64,000 nucleotides of DNA from Xenopus tropicalis. Its lineage: Eukaryota > Chordata > Amphibia > Anura > Pipidae. Position numbers and translations under genes: made by a program. Below are positions 53,768-64,000 of the stretch, one piece after another (within the stretch, counting starts at the first letter, position 1; each line of letters begins with the position of its first letter). The notes under the pieces are model-generated. The model made no database searches, had not been told where the DNA came from, and was given only the letters and a program-made list of their open reading frames with translations. The stretch lies in the NCBI RefSeq assembly GCF_000004195.4, contig NC_030678.2, positions 61,287,378 through 61,351,377 of the forward strand, written 5' to 3'.

Positions 53768-54089
53768 ATCATTTTAGTTATCATATAGACTATCTAATGG
53801 AGTGAACTTTAAGCCAAGTACTAGACTGCCACGTGACACTGCAGACAGCAACATTCAACCAGAAGGAACTTAATATTCTAGGAAATGGTTGAAGGGCTAG
53901 AATGTTAATTCTTGAAATCCTGCTAGATCAGGTTATATTTATTTTAAATGAGCCAGCTGCTATGGCTAGGCATGTAAATGTAAGAACGGGTTAAGACAAA
54001 AATCAGCAACTTCAAAAGGACTAATACAGAAGAGATGCCATTGCTTCTGTAATGAAGGCAACTTATGTCCACTTTGAATGAAACCTTTA

Positions 54090-54174
54090 GGGCTCTGGCA
54101 CACGGGGGAGATTAGTCGCCCGCGATAAAACTCCCTGTTCGCGGGCGACTAATCTCCCCCGTGTGCCAGAGCCC
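54090..54174. mobile_element. 85-bp hairpin MITE with TTA target duplication
   Basis: The left arm starts GGGCTCTGGCACACGGGGGA and the right arm is its complement ending CCCCCGTGTGCCAGAGCCC. The 35-base arms pair perfectly around a short loop (ATAAAACTCCCTGTT). TTA flanks both sides (54087-54089 and 54175-54177). The 3-bp TTA duplication is typical of Harbinger-type MITEs. Confidence 0.9.
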
Positions 54175-54222
54175 TTAGTTTCTAAGCAATTTACTTGATA
54201 AATGGGATAAAAAGATTGTTAG

Positions 54223-54386
54223 TAGTGATGTGCAGATTTTTTTGCCAGGCATGGATTTTTGGCAAAATTCCACATTTTGTTGACTTTAATGCATTTGGAG
54301 TGAGAAAAAAAACATGCATTGATTTCAAAGCGTTTTGCAAATTTTTCAGCAGAATGGGCAAAATGGGACAGATTTGCTCATCCCTA
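54223..54386. mobile_element. hAT-type MITE (TAGTGATGAGC family), short
   Basis: The 164-bp element begins TAGTGATGTGCAGATTTTTT and ends GACAGATTTGCTCATCCCTA. Flanks GATTGTTA/ATTTGTTA are similar, consistent with an aged duplication. Confidence 0.8.
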
Positions 54387-54394
54387 ATTTGTTA

Positions 54395-55035
54395 AAAGAT
54401 AACTTATAAAATTATACTAAATTTGAAAAAGATATACAAGATATTTAAATTACTGTTAGAAGAACCAAAAACCTTACACCAAATGTTTTACGCTACAGAT
54501 GGAGTAAAATTCTGCTCCCCAACTTTCCCTAGAAAGGTTGTCCCTCTAGGGCAGAACTCATTACTGGACCTTGTTGACACCAGACTCCCCAGACACATAC
54601 AGTTGGAGGCAGAACAAAGAGCCAAAAAGAAAAATTGACCCACATGAAGTGGTCACTAGCCTTTGACCCAAAAACATAGATATGTAAATTACACCCATAG
54701 GGACCCTTAACCCTTTGGGGAACAAACAGCACAGTGTAGTCATGCCTAAATGTAACCAGGGTATTGTTCCTTGACACCTTCTTCCCCTATTCACCTAGCA
54801 TGGGTCTCCTAGGCCATCTTCTGTGGCTGTGGAGATTGTGCCTTTAACACACAGCAAAGTGCCTTTAACACACAGCAAAGTATATGGGAAAACTAAACAA
54901 AGGTGATTATCAGTAATGCCTGATCCCAAATGCTTTGTCTGTAAACAGAGGGGAAATGATTATTACTGGGATGGTGGGGTGAATGCCCCTATCCCTGCTT
55001 ATCTCTCTGCAAGCTTGTGCTCCTTGCTCTATGCC
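54395..55035. other. unannotated stretch
   Basis: Open frames on both strands at 54529-54794 overlap and have no domain. 'GTGCCTTTAACACACAGCAA' is directly repeated near 54838-54878. Confidence 0.35.
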
Positions 55036-55038
55036 CAT

Positions 55039-55537
55039 TTAAAGGAAAACTAAGCCCTAAAATTGAATTTTGGTAGAAATGCTGGATTTTATATTATAAC
55101 TTACGGTACCAGCGTAAAACTTCAGCATCTCTATAACAGTAATAACCCACACTTTCAAAGTTGCATGTAGGAATGCTCTATATTGGATTTTGTTAAAATG
55201 TAATTGAAGCTGCACATGCTCAGTGTGTACAGTGCAGCTGTTGAGAAGCTAAGCTTAGGCTTACTTGTTATGAAAGCTGCCATGCAATCAGATTTGTTTG
55301 TGTGACATATAAATTATATATATGTAGTATATTGTAAGTCAGTCCCTAAGCTCAGGCATTATCACAGAGAATATGGTGCAGATCAGCATAAAAAAAACTG
55401 GAGGCTACTGGGGCATAGTCGGAGGCAGATCCTAATTGCTAAAGGGGTTGAGGTTGCCTTGGACTGATGCAGAACCCCAAAGCATAATGTTCAGCATTTC
55501 TGCCCATCTTCTTTAACATGTGTTAGTTTTCCTTTAA
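55039..55537. mobile_element. TTAA-type MITE
   Basis: The 499-bp element is bounded by TTAA on each side, with ends TTAAAGGAAAACTAAGCCC and TGTTAGTTTTCCTTTAA (inverted). Inner arms pair only partly. Non-coding. Confidence 0.82.
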
Positions 55538-55539
55538 GG

Positions 55540-57290
55540 GAACAGACTCCCTCACTTACTTGGAGACTGTTTAGATTGATATGTCTAACATATTAACTTA
55601 TATTAACTTACATATGCCTAGTGATTTCATAATTCAGACAAAATGCCTTTGTTGGGCATTTTTAATGACTATTTTTCTAAAGGTACCAGGAGCACAATAG
55701 TTTAGGAAGACCCTATAATGTCCTACCATCCATAAGCTCTATTTGCTGAATCCCCCAACCCAGATATAATTGATTTTCAGATTTGCCTTGTGTTCATTAG
55801 TAGAAGTGATGGAGGCACACAGGTAGTTGAGGTAGTTTTAGTATCCATCCGTCTTATTTTTTTTTTTTTTTCTAAAAGCCATTAAAATGGATTATTTTAG
55901 AATATAATTTTTATCTTTCTGAATTTAATATTTTTCATATACAATTTGTAAAAATGTACATAATGTAGTAACACCTTAAAGAAATGTCTGCCTTTTTACC
56001 AGGGTTTAAAAAAAGTATGAATAACTGAGCACTCAGGTTAAGCGAAAGAAATTGCTGGTTATTGTCAATGTTTCTGTCCTTACAGAAACCTTAAAAAAGA
56101 AGCAACATTTTTTCTTATAAAAACATTCTTTTGTGTATAAATATTGCATGCTGTTCTTTTGTAATTCTTGAGATTGAATCTAATTTTGCGTTTATGTCTA
56201 AGAGAACATAGTTTCCTCCAAGCCTTGTGAAACATAAAAGTTTTATGAAATGTACACTTTATTGCTATTTTAGGTCCATGTATATTTTCGCTCTGTTTTT
56301 ATTAGTCTCTTTAAAGCATTTTACAAAATGTTAAAGAAAAAATCAGAGGTAGTTTGCCAATGTTGCCTTGCAGATGTGGGGAATACTGGAAGATTCCTTC
56401 AAGTAATCATAGTTTTTATTAATATTACTTGATTATTGTTAATTTAGATGTAGAAAAATATAATAAAATCTATGTGTGAAACAGGTTTATTATAACATTA
56501 CCAGTTAGATGCATGTATATGACCTTAATGTTATATTAAAATTGTCACAAATATGGTTAAAACAATGAATCGTAAGTAAATAACTTCCATATTTATAACC
56601 ACAGCCTAATACAGATTTAATGGTGGATAAAAGAAAGTAGCTTCTCTTCAGCTCAACTGAGGTATCCTTTACTATGTATTCCAAACCTTCCAACCAACTT
56701 CCCAAATCCCAAAATTGCCATTATACTGTATTAGCATTTATCTTCATATTCTAAAACAGGTGAGTCGGTATTGACTTTTATTTCATGGTAACTTTTCTCT
56801 GTACCTTTTAATCTAATTTTTTCAGAAGATATTTGTATCGAAAGTTAGCAGCTTTCTATTGTCTGACAATTTCTGATTGGATCTCATTCAATATATATTG
56901 AAGTCCATAACCTAGCAGAACTGCATTGCCAGACCGGGCTGTTTGATGGAAACATGTTATGATCGATTCTTTTCAGATCTAGCTAATTTGCAGGCTATCC
57001 ATCAAACAGCCTAAATTGCAGTTTTATTGTTTTATCAGAAATCAAGATTGATGTTTTGTAAATGAACAGAATATAAATCATGTCAGGTTTGCTATTATTA
57101 TTTGCTGTTATAAAATCTTGCACTAGTTTTAAGAACATAGAAATCATAGAAAAATTGGGAAATGTATCTTAAACTTAATTTCTTTATGTTTTTGAATTGC
57201 ACATGTTTTAAATAGTTATTGTACTTGCTTGACCTCAGCTGATTTTAGCTGTTTGCTAAAATATAAAATACTGGTTTAATGTGGAGTCCA
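55540..57290. other. unannotated AT-rich stretch
   Basis: No gene, RNA or element could be recognised. This is one of the longest stretches here without visible transposon ends. Confidence 0.4.
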
Positions 57291-57295
57291 CTTAA

Positions 57296-57475
57296 TTTAA
57301 ATCTTGGAGTCAGGAAGGAATGTTTCACCTGCTGCGGCAAATAGGAGAGGCTTCAGGATGGGTTTTTTTTGCCTTCCTCAGGATAAACTAGCAGTTGGCA
57401 GGTTATATATAGGCATAAAAGTTGTACTTGATGGACATATGTCTTCTTCAACCTAACTATGTTATGTTACCAATA
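57296..57475 (+). mobile_element. CR1/L2-like LINE 3' UTR fragment
   Basis: It carries 'GGAGTCAGGAAGGAATG', 'TTTGCCTTCCTCAGGATAAA', 'GTTGTACTTGATGGACATAT' and 'CTTCTTCAACC', then a short TATGTTA-type tail. This is the conserved 3' end of CR1/L2-type LINEs, comparable to 41540-41610. No coding sequence remains. Confidence 0.75.
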
Positions 57476-57479
57476 TATT

Positions 57480-59140
57480 TAACAGACCTGTCAAACCCCC
57501 CACTGTCAGATATTTGACACAGAAAGGGTCACTTCAAGTGTGCAAAGGGACATTTTAGGAACAAACAACAATAATGCAGTGTTTTCCTCATAACTCCAGT
57601 GTAATTCGGCCATGCTCTGATTTGCATCAATTTCACTTGCATCCCAGTTAGGTGCCAGTTATATCTAGCATTTTCAGAGTTTCATTTCCTGTCAAGTGTG
57701 AGTTCCAAATGCCATTTGTATCAGATTCACTCGGCACAACCCCCAATGGAAACACTGCAATTACTGCCAGGTAGTTTCATGGTTACCTAGCAATATGTGC
57801 AGGGGCACACCATTCATCAGGAGAAGCAGGATGGATGCAATGACAACCACGCAGGGAGCATGTTTCGATGTAAGTACCTTAATAAATTATATCAATATGT
57901 GATCTCTATTGAATGCATTTTACAGCACCTTTATGTGTGTGTGTGTGTTTGTAAATCACTCCGTCATGTAAGGTCTAACAAATTCTCTGAAATGCGTAAA
58001 CCATGATCTAACATGAGTCAGACCACCCTTGCAGAAAACTAAGAAAAGAAATAAAAAAAAACTTATTTAAAGCAGCCTCTACTATACTTGTGGTTCAAAT
58101 AAAGCCTTTGTTATTCCCATTTACCATATCTTTATCATATATTATTATCAGCCATTTTTTCATTATCTTAAATGTATCCTTCACATTTATCAATTGAATT
58201 GTAAACAGGTGACAACTTATTTATAGCCTGAAAACTAAAGCATTTTTGGGTTAGATTCAAAAATAACACTCCATTTTGAGCACTTTAACTGCTGAAATAT
58301 GTTTAATGTGCCATCAGTCTGAAAGGGAGAGCAATTAAGACAGTACAGAAGGAGAATGAAGGAGTAAAGTAGAATTTATATGGAGAACAAGAAAAGGAGA
58401 GAGTAAAAAAAAACCAAAAAACAGTGAGCAAGGTTGAGAACAAACATGCAAGAGTAAGTTATAAAAGATTATAAAAGAATAGACCATCACAAAAGGAAAC
58501 AAAATGAAACAGCAGAGGAAGAAAGAGTGGAAAAGGGAAATTTGGAACAATAAGAGAAATAAAAAATAATGAAGGGACAGGACTATCTCAGATGATGAAG
58601 GGGGGTTCAAAAGAGGAAAAATGTAGTGCAGTGAGAAAAAAGACAATGAAAGAGGAAATAAAGAATGATAAACATGGAATTGGAAACCTGATAAGGAGAG
58701 GACAAAGAATGTGAAGCAAAGCAGAACACTAAAAGACCCAGACGTTAAAGAAGGCAAGAAGAGACAGCAAGGTGAAGTTAACTGTATGTACAAGTGTATG
58801 TATGTGTAGTGTATAGTTACTAGCTAGATTCCAAACAAATGGTTTCTATAGTAATCTTGTTCAAGAAGATAGCAAGTAAAATAAATACAGTAGCTCAGTC
58901 AAATATATTCCAACGTTGCAATATTGGTTGAAGTGGTTTCAATACTACTTATTCACACAACTTGGGGGTCATAATTTGGATGTGTATTATTGTAGGTCCT
59001 TAAATAACTGCATAAACATATATCCTTCTCTGTGTTTCGCTATGTGATTTTTTATATAAACTTGCTTAGCAAATAACATTGTTGCAAAAGTTGCAACTAA
59101 ACCAACCTAAAAAATGTTTTTTTTTCACATTGGGGATAAC
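57480..59140. other. unannotated stretch with a purine-rich segment
   Basis: 58325-58780 is strikingly purine-rich on the plus strand (irregular GGAGAA/AAAGAGGAA). This forces a long hydrophobic but spurious minus-strand frame. A short GT run lies at 57935-57948. Nothing else is supportable. Confidence 0.45.
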
Positions 59141-59142
59141 TG

Positions 59143-59368
59143 TTATTAAACAGTAATTAAACCCAATAGAATTGTTTTGGCTCCAATAAGAATTAATTCT
59201 ATCTTAGTTGGGATCAAGTACAAGGTACTGTTTTGTTATTACAGACAAAAAATAAATAATTTTTAAAAATGTGAATTATTTTATTAAAATGGAGTCTATG
59301 GGAGATAACCTTTCCGTAATTAGGAACTTTCTGGATAATGGGTCTCCGGATTGGGGGTCCGATACCTG
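59143..59368. mobile_element. TA-target MITE (CAGGTATGGGACC family), left end truncated
   Basis: The right end GGTCCGATACCTG sits beside TA. The interior 'GTACAAGGTACTGTTTTGTT' and 'AAAATGGAGTCTATGGGAGA' are shared with 59666-59960. Confidence 0.7.
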
Positions 59369-59665
59369 TACTGAGATAGGAAGAGTTAGGTTGGGTTATT
59401 TTATAAAATAAGTGGACACAGCTTCCTCTGCTTGGTATATAAATGAGACAATGGCTTCTAAAAGTAGGTAAAATTATGCTGGAAAAATTACGGCACACTG
59501 TACCCCAAAACGTTACACTGCCTTGAAAAATCCAGTTTTCTTATCCGGAAAATTGTGTATTAGCAAACGGTCATTATTACTGATCTATAATAAAGTGGGC
59601 AGTAAGAACTATATGTAAACCCACGTTGTTATGTTTATCAGTAACACTAGAGACACATTTGGGTA

Positions 59666-59960
59666 CAGGTATGTGACCTATTATCCAGAATGCTTGGGAC
59701 CTAGGGTTTTCCAAATAAAGGGTTTTTCCTAAATTTGGTTCTCTATACCTTTAAGCCTACTAAAAAATAAAAAATATTAATAAAGCCCAATAGGATATCT
59801 TGGAATCAAGTACAAGGCATTGTTTTATTATGACAAAGAAAAAGGAAATTGTTTATAAAAAATTTAATTATTTGATTAAAATGGAGTCTGTGGGATATGG
59901 CTTTTACATCATTCTGAGCTTTCTGGATAGCTGGTTTCTTATTAATGGATACAATACCTG
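59666..59960. mobile_element. TA-target MITE (CAGGTATGGGACC family), complete
   Basis: CAGGTATGTGACCTATTATC at the left and GGATACAATACCTG at the right, with TA immediately outside each end. 295 bp, non-coding. The TA flanks point to a Tc1/mariner-type mover. Confidence 0.78.
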
Positions 59961-60652
59961 TATCATCAAGATTTAAAACTTTTACATTTGTTTTAAAGTA
60001 CTCAATATTCTGCACAAAAGCTATGCAATGATTATTATGTAATGAAGGCAGCAATTCATGAATATGAACTAGTTGTCATTAGTTTGAGAGCAGAACAATT
60101 TATTGCAAAGTCTGTTTAATTGTCAACAATTCACACCTGTTTATCCAACTTTATTATGTGTAATAGGTTTCAGCACAGGTGCCAATAAACACACAATAGA
60201 CAAAATAATGTATTGGGTTTTACCTAAACGTCTTGCTTATTTACATCCCGACATTTCTGCTTACTGTTTAAAAACGTTAATTAAAATATAATGTGAGCCC
60301 CAAGTATTTGCATACACCATAACAAAAGCAAGCATGTAACAGAAAAGTACTTACATTTAAAAGTAACTAACTAATACTGAGGCATGCTGTATGTGGCCTT
60401 CATGTTTATTTCAATACTAATTAACAATCCGTTTGTTCTACAAAATACCTCAAAAACAACTTAATTTATGAGCTTTTAAGACAGCCTTAAAAATCCAACA
60501 ATTTCAGATATTACATGTTGGTGTCAAAAAACAAGTGTCCCAATATGATTGAATTAAGGAAAGGAGTGCTAAAAATATGACATAATACAAAAGTTGCTTT
60601 AGCAAGGAGAAGCGATCAATGTAAGGGCACATAATCACAAGTGTTTCTTCTT

Positions 60653-60875
60653 GCGCTTCCCTGTGGTGGTGTTTTCCTGTGTTCCACTACAGGGGAGTGC
60701 AGGTTAAAATGAATCCCATTCTTCATAATGGGGCTGTATTAACACTGGTGCATAAAAGTGATGAACACAGGTGGAACGCAGTATGTTGCACCTATGTTAG
60801 TACAGTCCCATTAAGTAGAATGAGATGCATTTCTTCCTGTGATGAAATGCAGGAGACCGCCACCACAGGGAAGCA
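60653..60875. mobile_element. MITE-like inverted repeat
   Basis: GCGCTTCCCTGTGGTGGTG at the left is matched by CGCCACCACAGGGAAGCAC at the right, 223 bp end to end, with weaker pairing inside. I cannot define a target duplication, so the class is open. Confidence 0.6.
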
Positions 60876-60958
60876 CAGGGAGAAAAGCCAACAATAACTT
60901 TGCCTAGTAAAATAAGTTGTAGTTTCTAATATACTGTAATTATACATTTCCAGTGGTT

Positions 60959-61379
60959 TTAAAGAAGAAGGAAAGGCTAAGTCACTTGGGGTGCCAAAAT
61001 GTTAGGCACCCCCAAGTGACTTAGATCGCTTACCTTTTACCCCGGGCTGGTGCCCCTGTTAGGAGAAAACAGCACCAGCCCGGGGTAACAGCGAGCGCTT
61101 CCTTCTTCCTCTCTCACTGCGCGCACATGCGCAGTAGAGTGAAAAGCCGAACTTTAACAGAGAAGTCGGCTTTTTCACTCTACTGGGCATGCGCCGGACT
61201 CGGAGTCTAGGGGAAAGGAAGGCAGAAGGAGGAAGCGAATCACCCCAGGTGCCCCGGGCTGGTGCGGTTGTCTCCTAATAGGGGCACCAGCCCGGGGTAC
61301 GAGCTAAGCGATTCAAGTCACTTAGGGGTGCTTAACATTTTAGCACCCCCAAGTGACTTAGCCTTTCCTTCCCCTTTAA
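60959..61379. mobile_element. GC-rich palindromic TTAA MITE
   Basis: The 421-bp element is bounded by TTAA (60959-60962 and 61376-61379). Each half itself contains hairpins: 'GTCACTTGGGGTGCC' against 'GGCACCCCCAAGTGAC' near 60981-61022, and 'CACCAGCCCGGGG' in several orientations. The centre pairs 'AGTAGAGTGAAAAGCCGA' with 'TCGGCTTTTTCACTCTACT' around 61165. A diverged copy is at 3385-3705. Confidence 0.85.
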
Positions 61380-62820
61380 AGGTATTTGTAAATATAACTG
61401 TGATTCAAAGCAGTATCTGTATGTCCCTTTCAATTATCTGCACTGGTGGTTTTGACTTTTGAAACAATGTAGCAGAAGCCAGTTGTGTGAAGTTGCTTCC
61501 AGAGACACACCCACCAGTGCAGAAAGGGGTAGAAAATACTACCTATTTTTGGATTTACATTTCCTTAAACAAACAAAATTTATGTATCCATATCCCAGAC
61601 TCATCAAAATCTAAAACCTGTATCCTGGCAATACTAGTATTTATGGCAAGCATAAAACTGCCATATCTCATCAGTTGAAGACAGCAATAGATTGATGAAT
61701 CATTTATATTCTTCCTGCAACTGGCAGAGTTTACAGTACTGTATGACAGTAAAAAGACAAAGGAAGCTTTCAACCTACACTGCTTTTTGCATTGCTAAAA
61801 CTAGTTGTGACTTACGTGACATAGGTAGTATTTTATTACAGTTTAGGTTGGTTACAAATTAGGTTGGATTTCAGCCTGAAAATGCTTAAATGTGCATTTT
61901 TGAGCGGAAATCTGCCAATGTGCAGAGTGAAAGGGGGATTAAACCAAAGCAAATTGCATAAGGCGTGGAAAGTTTCTAGTGGTCCTTGATGGGACCAGCA
62001 GAAACTCATTCATGATGCTGCAAGTGCCCACCCTAACCTTTACTGCTGAATGATGTGCAAAGCATGGGTTGTGTAGGGGACAGGATAGGGAATGCCTATA
62101 TGTGACTGCTAAAAATCCTGATAAATACAGTCCTGCCTGGTGCAGACAGCCCTTCTATCTGTCAAATGGGTGCAGGTCTTTCTGATCTATTTTGGAGCAC
62201 TAAGGGAAATGGGCACTTAGCACTAAGGGTGCAAAGTGTGGGTCAGTGTGCACCTTTTTTTTTGCACTTTGCACTTTGCCCTGCTCATTGTAGAAAAGGT
62301 CTAAATAGAATTACTAACTCCCCAAGTCCTCAAACAACTGTTTAACATCTGTATTTTTGAAATCCAAACTGCAAGTGAGGTCTTAAATTCAGGTCAGCTC
62401 AGTGCAAGAATGGAATCTTTCATTTTTATTTTAAAAGTGGACCTAGTATATGTTTTGCCTGACTGCACTGTGTATATAAATTATACATTAAGGCTGTTTG
62501 TCAATAAGCTTTGAAGTGTTCTCATAGTGCTTATATTTTGAAATAATTGGGACTAAAATCTCTTCAATCACTGGAGAAGACAGCTTTACAGCATTTGGAA
62601 CAGGAAACATCAGTCTCTTTACATACCATCAAGTAAATACTTTCCCTGCTTCTAGAGAATGCAATTATCTACAGAACTGTACCAGTTATGATGAAAAGGA
62701 AAATTGAGTGTAGAAAAATAAACTGGTTAGTTACAAGTTTCTTTTTTAAACATAAAATTAGAATCATAAAAATTAAGAAAAGTTTCATTTTATGTGCAGT
62801 ATTCTAAATGAGGGACAAAG
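61380..62820. other. unannotated stretch
   Basis: No recognisable element or gene. 62150-62290 has repeated 'GCACTAAGGG', 'GCACTTAGCACTAAG' and 'TTTGCACTTTGCACTTTGC' phrases, vaguely like 26060-26110. Confidence 0.35.
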
Positions 62821-62823
62821 CCA

Positions 62824-63520
62824 TTAAAGGGATACTGACATAATAGTTGTGAAATTAAAACTTATTAATGCTTAATTAATTATGGCATCAAAAACTGCTC
62901 TGCATAGACAGACACTAACAAAACATGCAACAGTTCAAGGACAACAGTTTTTGCTTTTTTTTTTTTTTTTGCATAGATTCCCTAAGGGGGTCCTTTGACA
63001 TCACTGAGCAAATTTGCCAATGGGCAGTAACCTATGGCAACCAATCAGATTTCTGTAGTCATCGTTCTACCTGCAGCTGGCTGAAAAAAGTAAATCACTG
63101 ATTGGTTGCTATGGTTTACTGCTCATGGGAAAATTTGTCCAGTGTTGATAAATTAGCACCATAGGTTATATGCGATCAGGCTACTAACCTTCTCTATTCT
63201 TAAGCCTTACTTACACAGGTTAATAATCTGTTTCCTTGACTTACAAAAAACCCTGTGTATCATCACTTTGTTCCCTGGTATCCCCAGGAATGCTACATGG
63301 TTAAAGCCTGATTGTTATAGTTACAGATGTATAGTTTAGGTAAGAAAAATATATTATTTTCTCACATGCCAAGAAATGAATGAAAATAGCTCATTTTAGA
63401 ATATTCAATCATATTTTTATAAACACTCTTTTTATAAACACTCAGGGGTGAAAGTTACAAAAACAAAACTCTCTTTCATGTAATAGAAGAATTTAGTTAA
63501 GTGTTTTATTGTCCCTTTAT
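62824..63520. mobile_element. probable TTAA MITE containing another palindromic MITE
   Basis: The outer ends TTAAAGGGATACTGACA and GTTTTATTGTCCCTTTAT are weakly inverted, with a mutated right TTAA. Inside, arms 63003-63048 and 63098-63143 pair well (for example 'CCTATGGCAACCAATCAG' with 'CTGATTGGTTGCTATGG'). The inner palindrome is firm; the outer element is tentative. Confidence 0.5.
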
Positions 63521-63524
63521 AGTG

Positions 63525-64000
63525 GCATAACCTAGGGAGTTCATCTATTGTAAGCCTTTGGGGCATCTGACCTGTGTAGTCACCTGCAATGCATGTTTAA
63601 TAGTCTGTGTGCCTGGATCATAAATATTTTACATTGCATTGTAGATTTGTTTCCAGTGGGTTCAAGTTAATATAAAGCCAACTTTGAATGCATGTATGAA
63701 ACAATTTATGTTCTTGCTGCATACATCTACTGGGTATGTGAATTATTTATATATGATTTGTTTATATATGGCAAATAACATGTTTAACAGCTACAAATAC
63801 AATAAATACATACAAATACAGTACATTAGACAACAGATAAATAGTAACTACAAGAACATGCATACTTTGGGAGAAATTCATCATTATTTTTAAAAAGGGG
63901 TACGATACAAAATGCCTTTACAAGGCTGCATGCAATTTATTTAGGTCACCAGTGCTGGTGGTGCACAATGTAATAACTGCAAGAACCTTCTAATTACCAG
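63525..64000. other. unannotated AT-rich end of window
   Basis: No gene or element visible. A short 69-codon frame at 63684-63893 has no domain. Confidence 0.4.

Noticed and set aside
58335..58793. 152-codon minus-strand hydrophobic frame that looks like a membrane protein
   Set aside because: It comes from a purine-biased strand: pyrimidine-rich codons give Leu/Phe/Ser by composition alone. No start context, domain or conservation evidence.
1..64000. host protein-coding exons, tRNA, rRNA or snRNA genes
   Set aside because: I looked for splice-bounded conserved coding blocks and for tRNA-like A/B boxes with a cloverleaf and found none that I could support. Short exons could be missed without tools.

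Overview
The window looks like vertebrate, almost certainly Xenopus (frog), intergenic or intronic DNA. It is AT-rich and has no recognisable host exon, but it is densely packed with transposable elements typical of that genus. The best organism clue is a piggyBac element at 19451-25582. Its broken transposase reads like the Xenopus TxpB/Uribo proteins. I cannot tell X. tropicalis from X. laevis by eye.

Layout. 1-5.5 kb: an LTR-like block and old MITE pieces. 5.5-18.2 kb: six members of one non-autonomous hAT family (ends TAGRGATGTAGCGA), every one with a perfect 8-bp target-site duplication (TSD) and one inserted inside another, among CR1/L2-like and L1-like LINE scraps and a TTAA palindromic MITE. 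19.2-25.8 kb: the 6.1-kb piggyBac, inserted at a TTAA inside a second hAT MITE (ends TAGTGATGAGC). 27.9-30.8 kb: a minus-strand L1-like LINE, internally deleted and hit by two hAT-type MITEs. 32.3-38.8 kb: a minus-strand CR1-like LINE (esterase ORF1, endonuclease/RT ORF2), split by a young LTR retrotransposon at 34062-38051. 40.6-42.0 kb: an old solo LTR of that LTR family, itself split by a 5'-truncated CR1-like LINE. 43.9-45.9 kb: a decayed Harbinger with two convergent genes; a 363-bp hairpin MITE sharing its terminal sequence lies at 49.7-50.1 kb. 51.1-52.7 kb: a near-complete Tc1 transposon. 53-64 kb: more MITEs and long unannotated stretches.

How the parts relate. No element here has an intact transposase or polymerase. 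piggyBac, Tc1, Harbinger, L1 and CR1 genes all carry frameshifts, stops or deletions, so the hAT, Harbinger and TTAA MITEs must have been moved by copies elsewhere. The most unusual unit is the LTR retrotransposon. Its LTRs are almost identical, and its interior is essentially one Gag-like, Pro/Ala/Val-repeat-rich reading frame with no protease, RT or integrase. The frame starts inside the 5' LTR and stops at the polypurine tract touching the 3' LTR. The LTR-encoded start of that frame is also conserved in the old solo LTR.

All family names rest on motifs read by eye; no database search was run.
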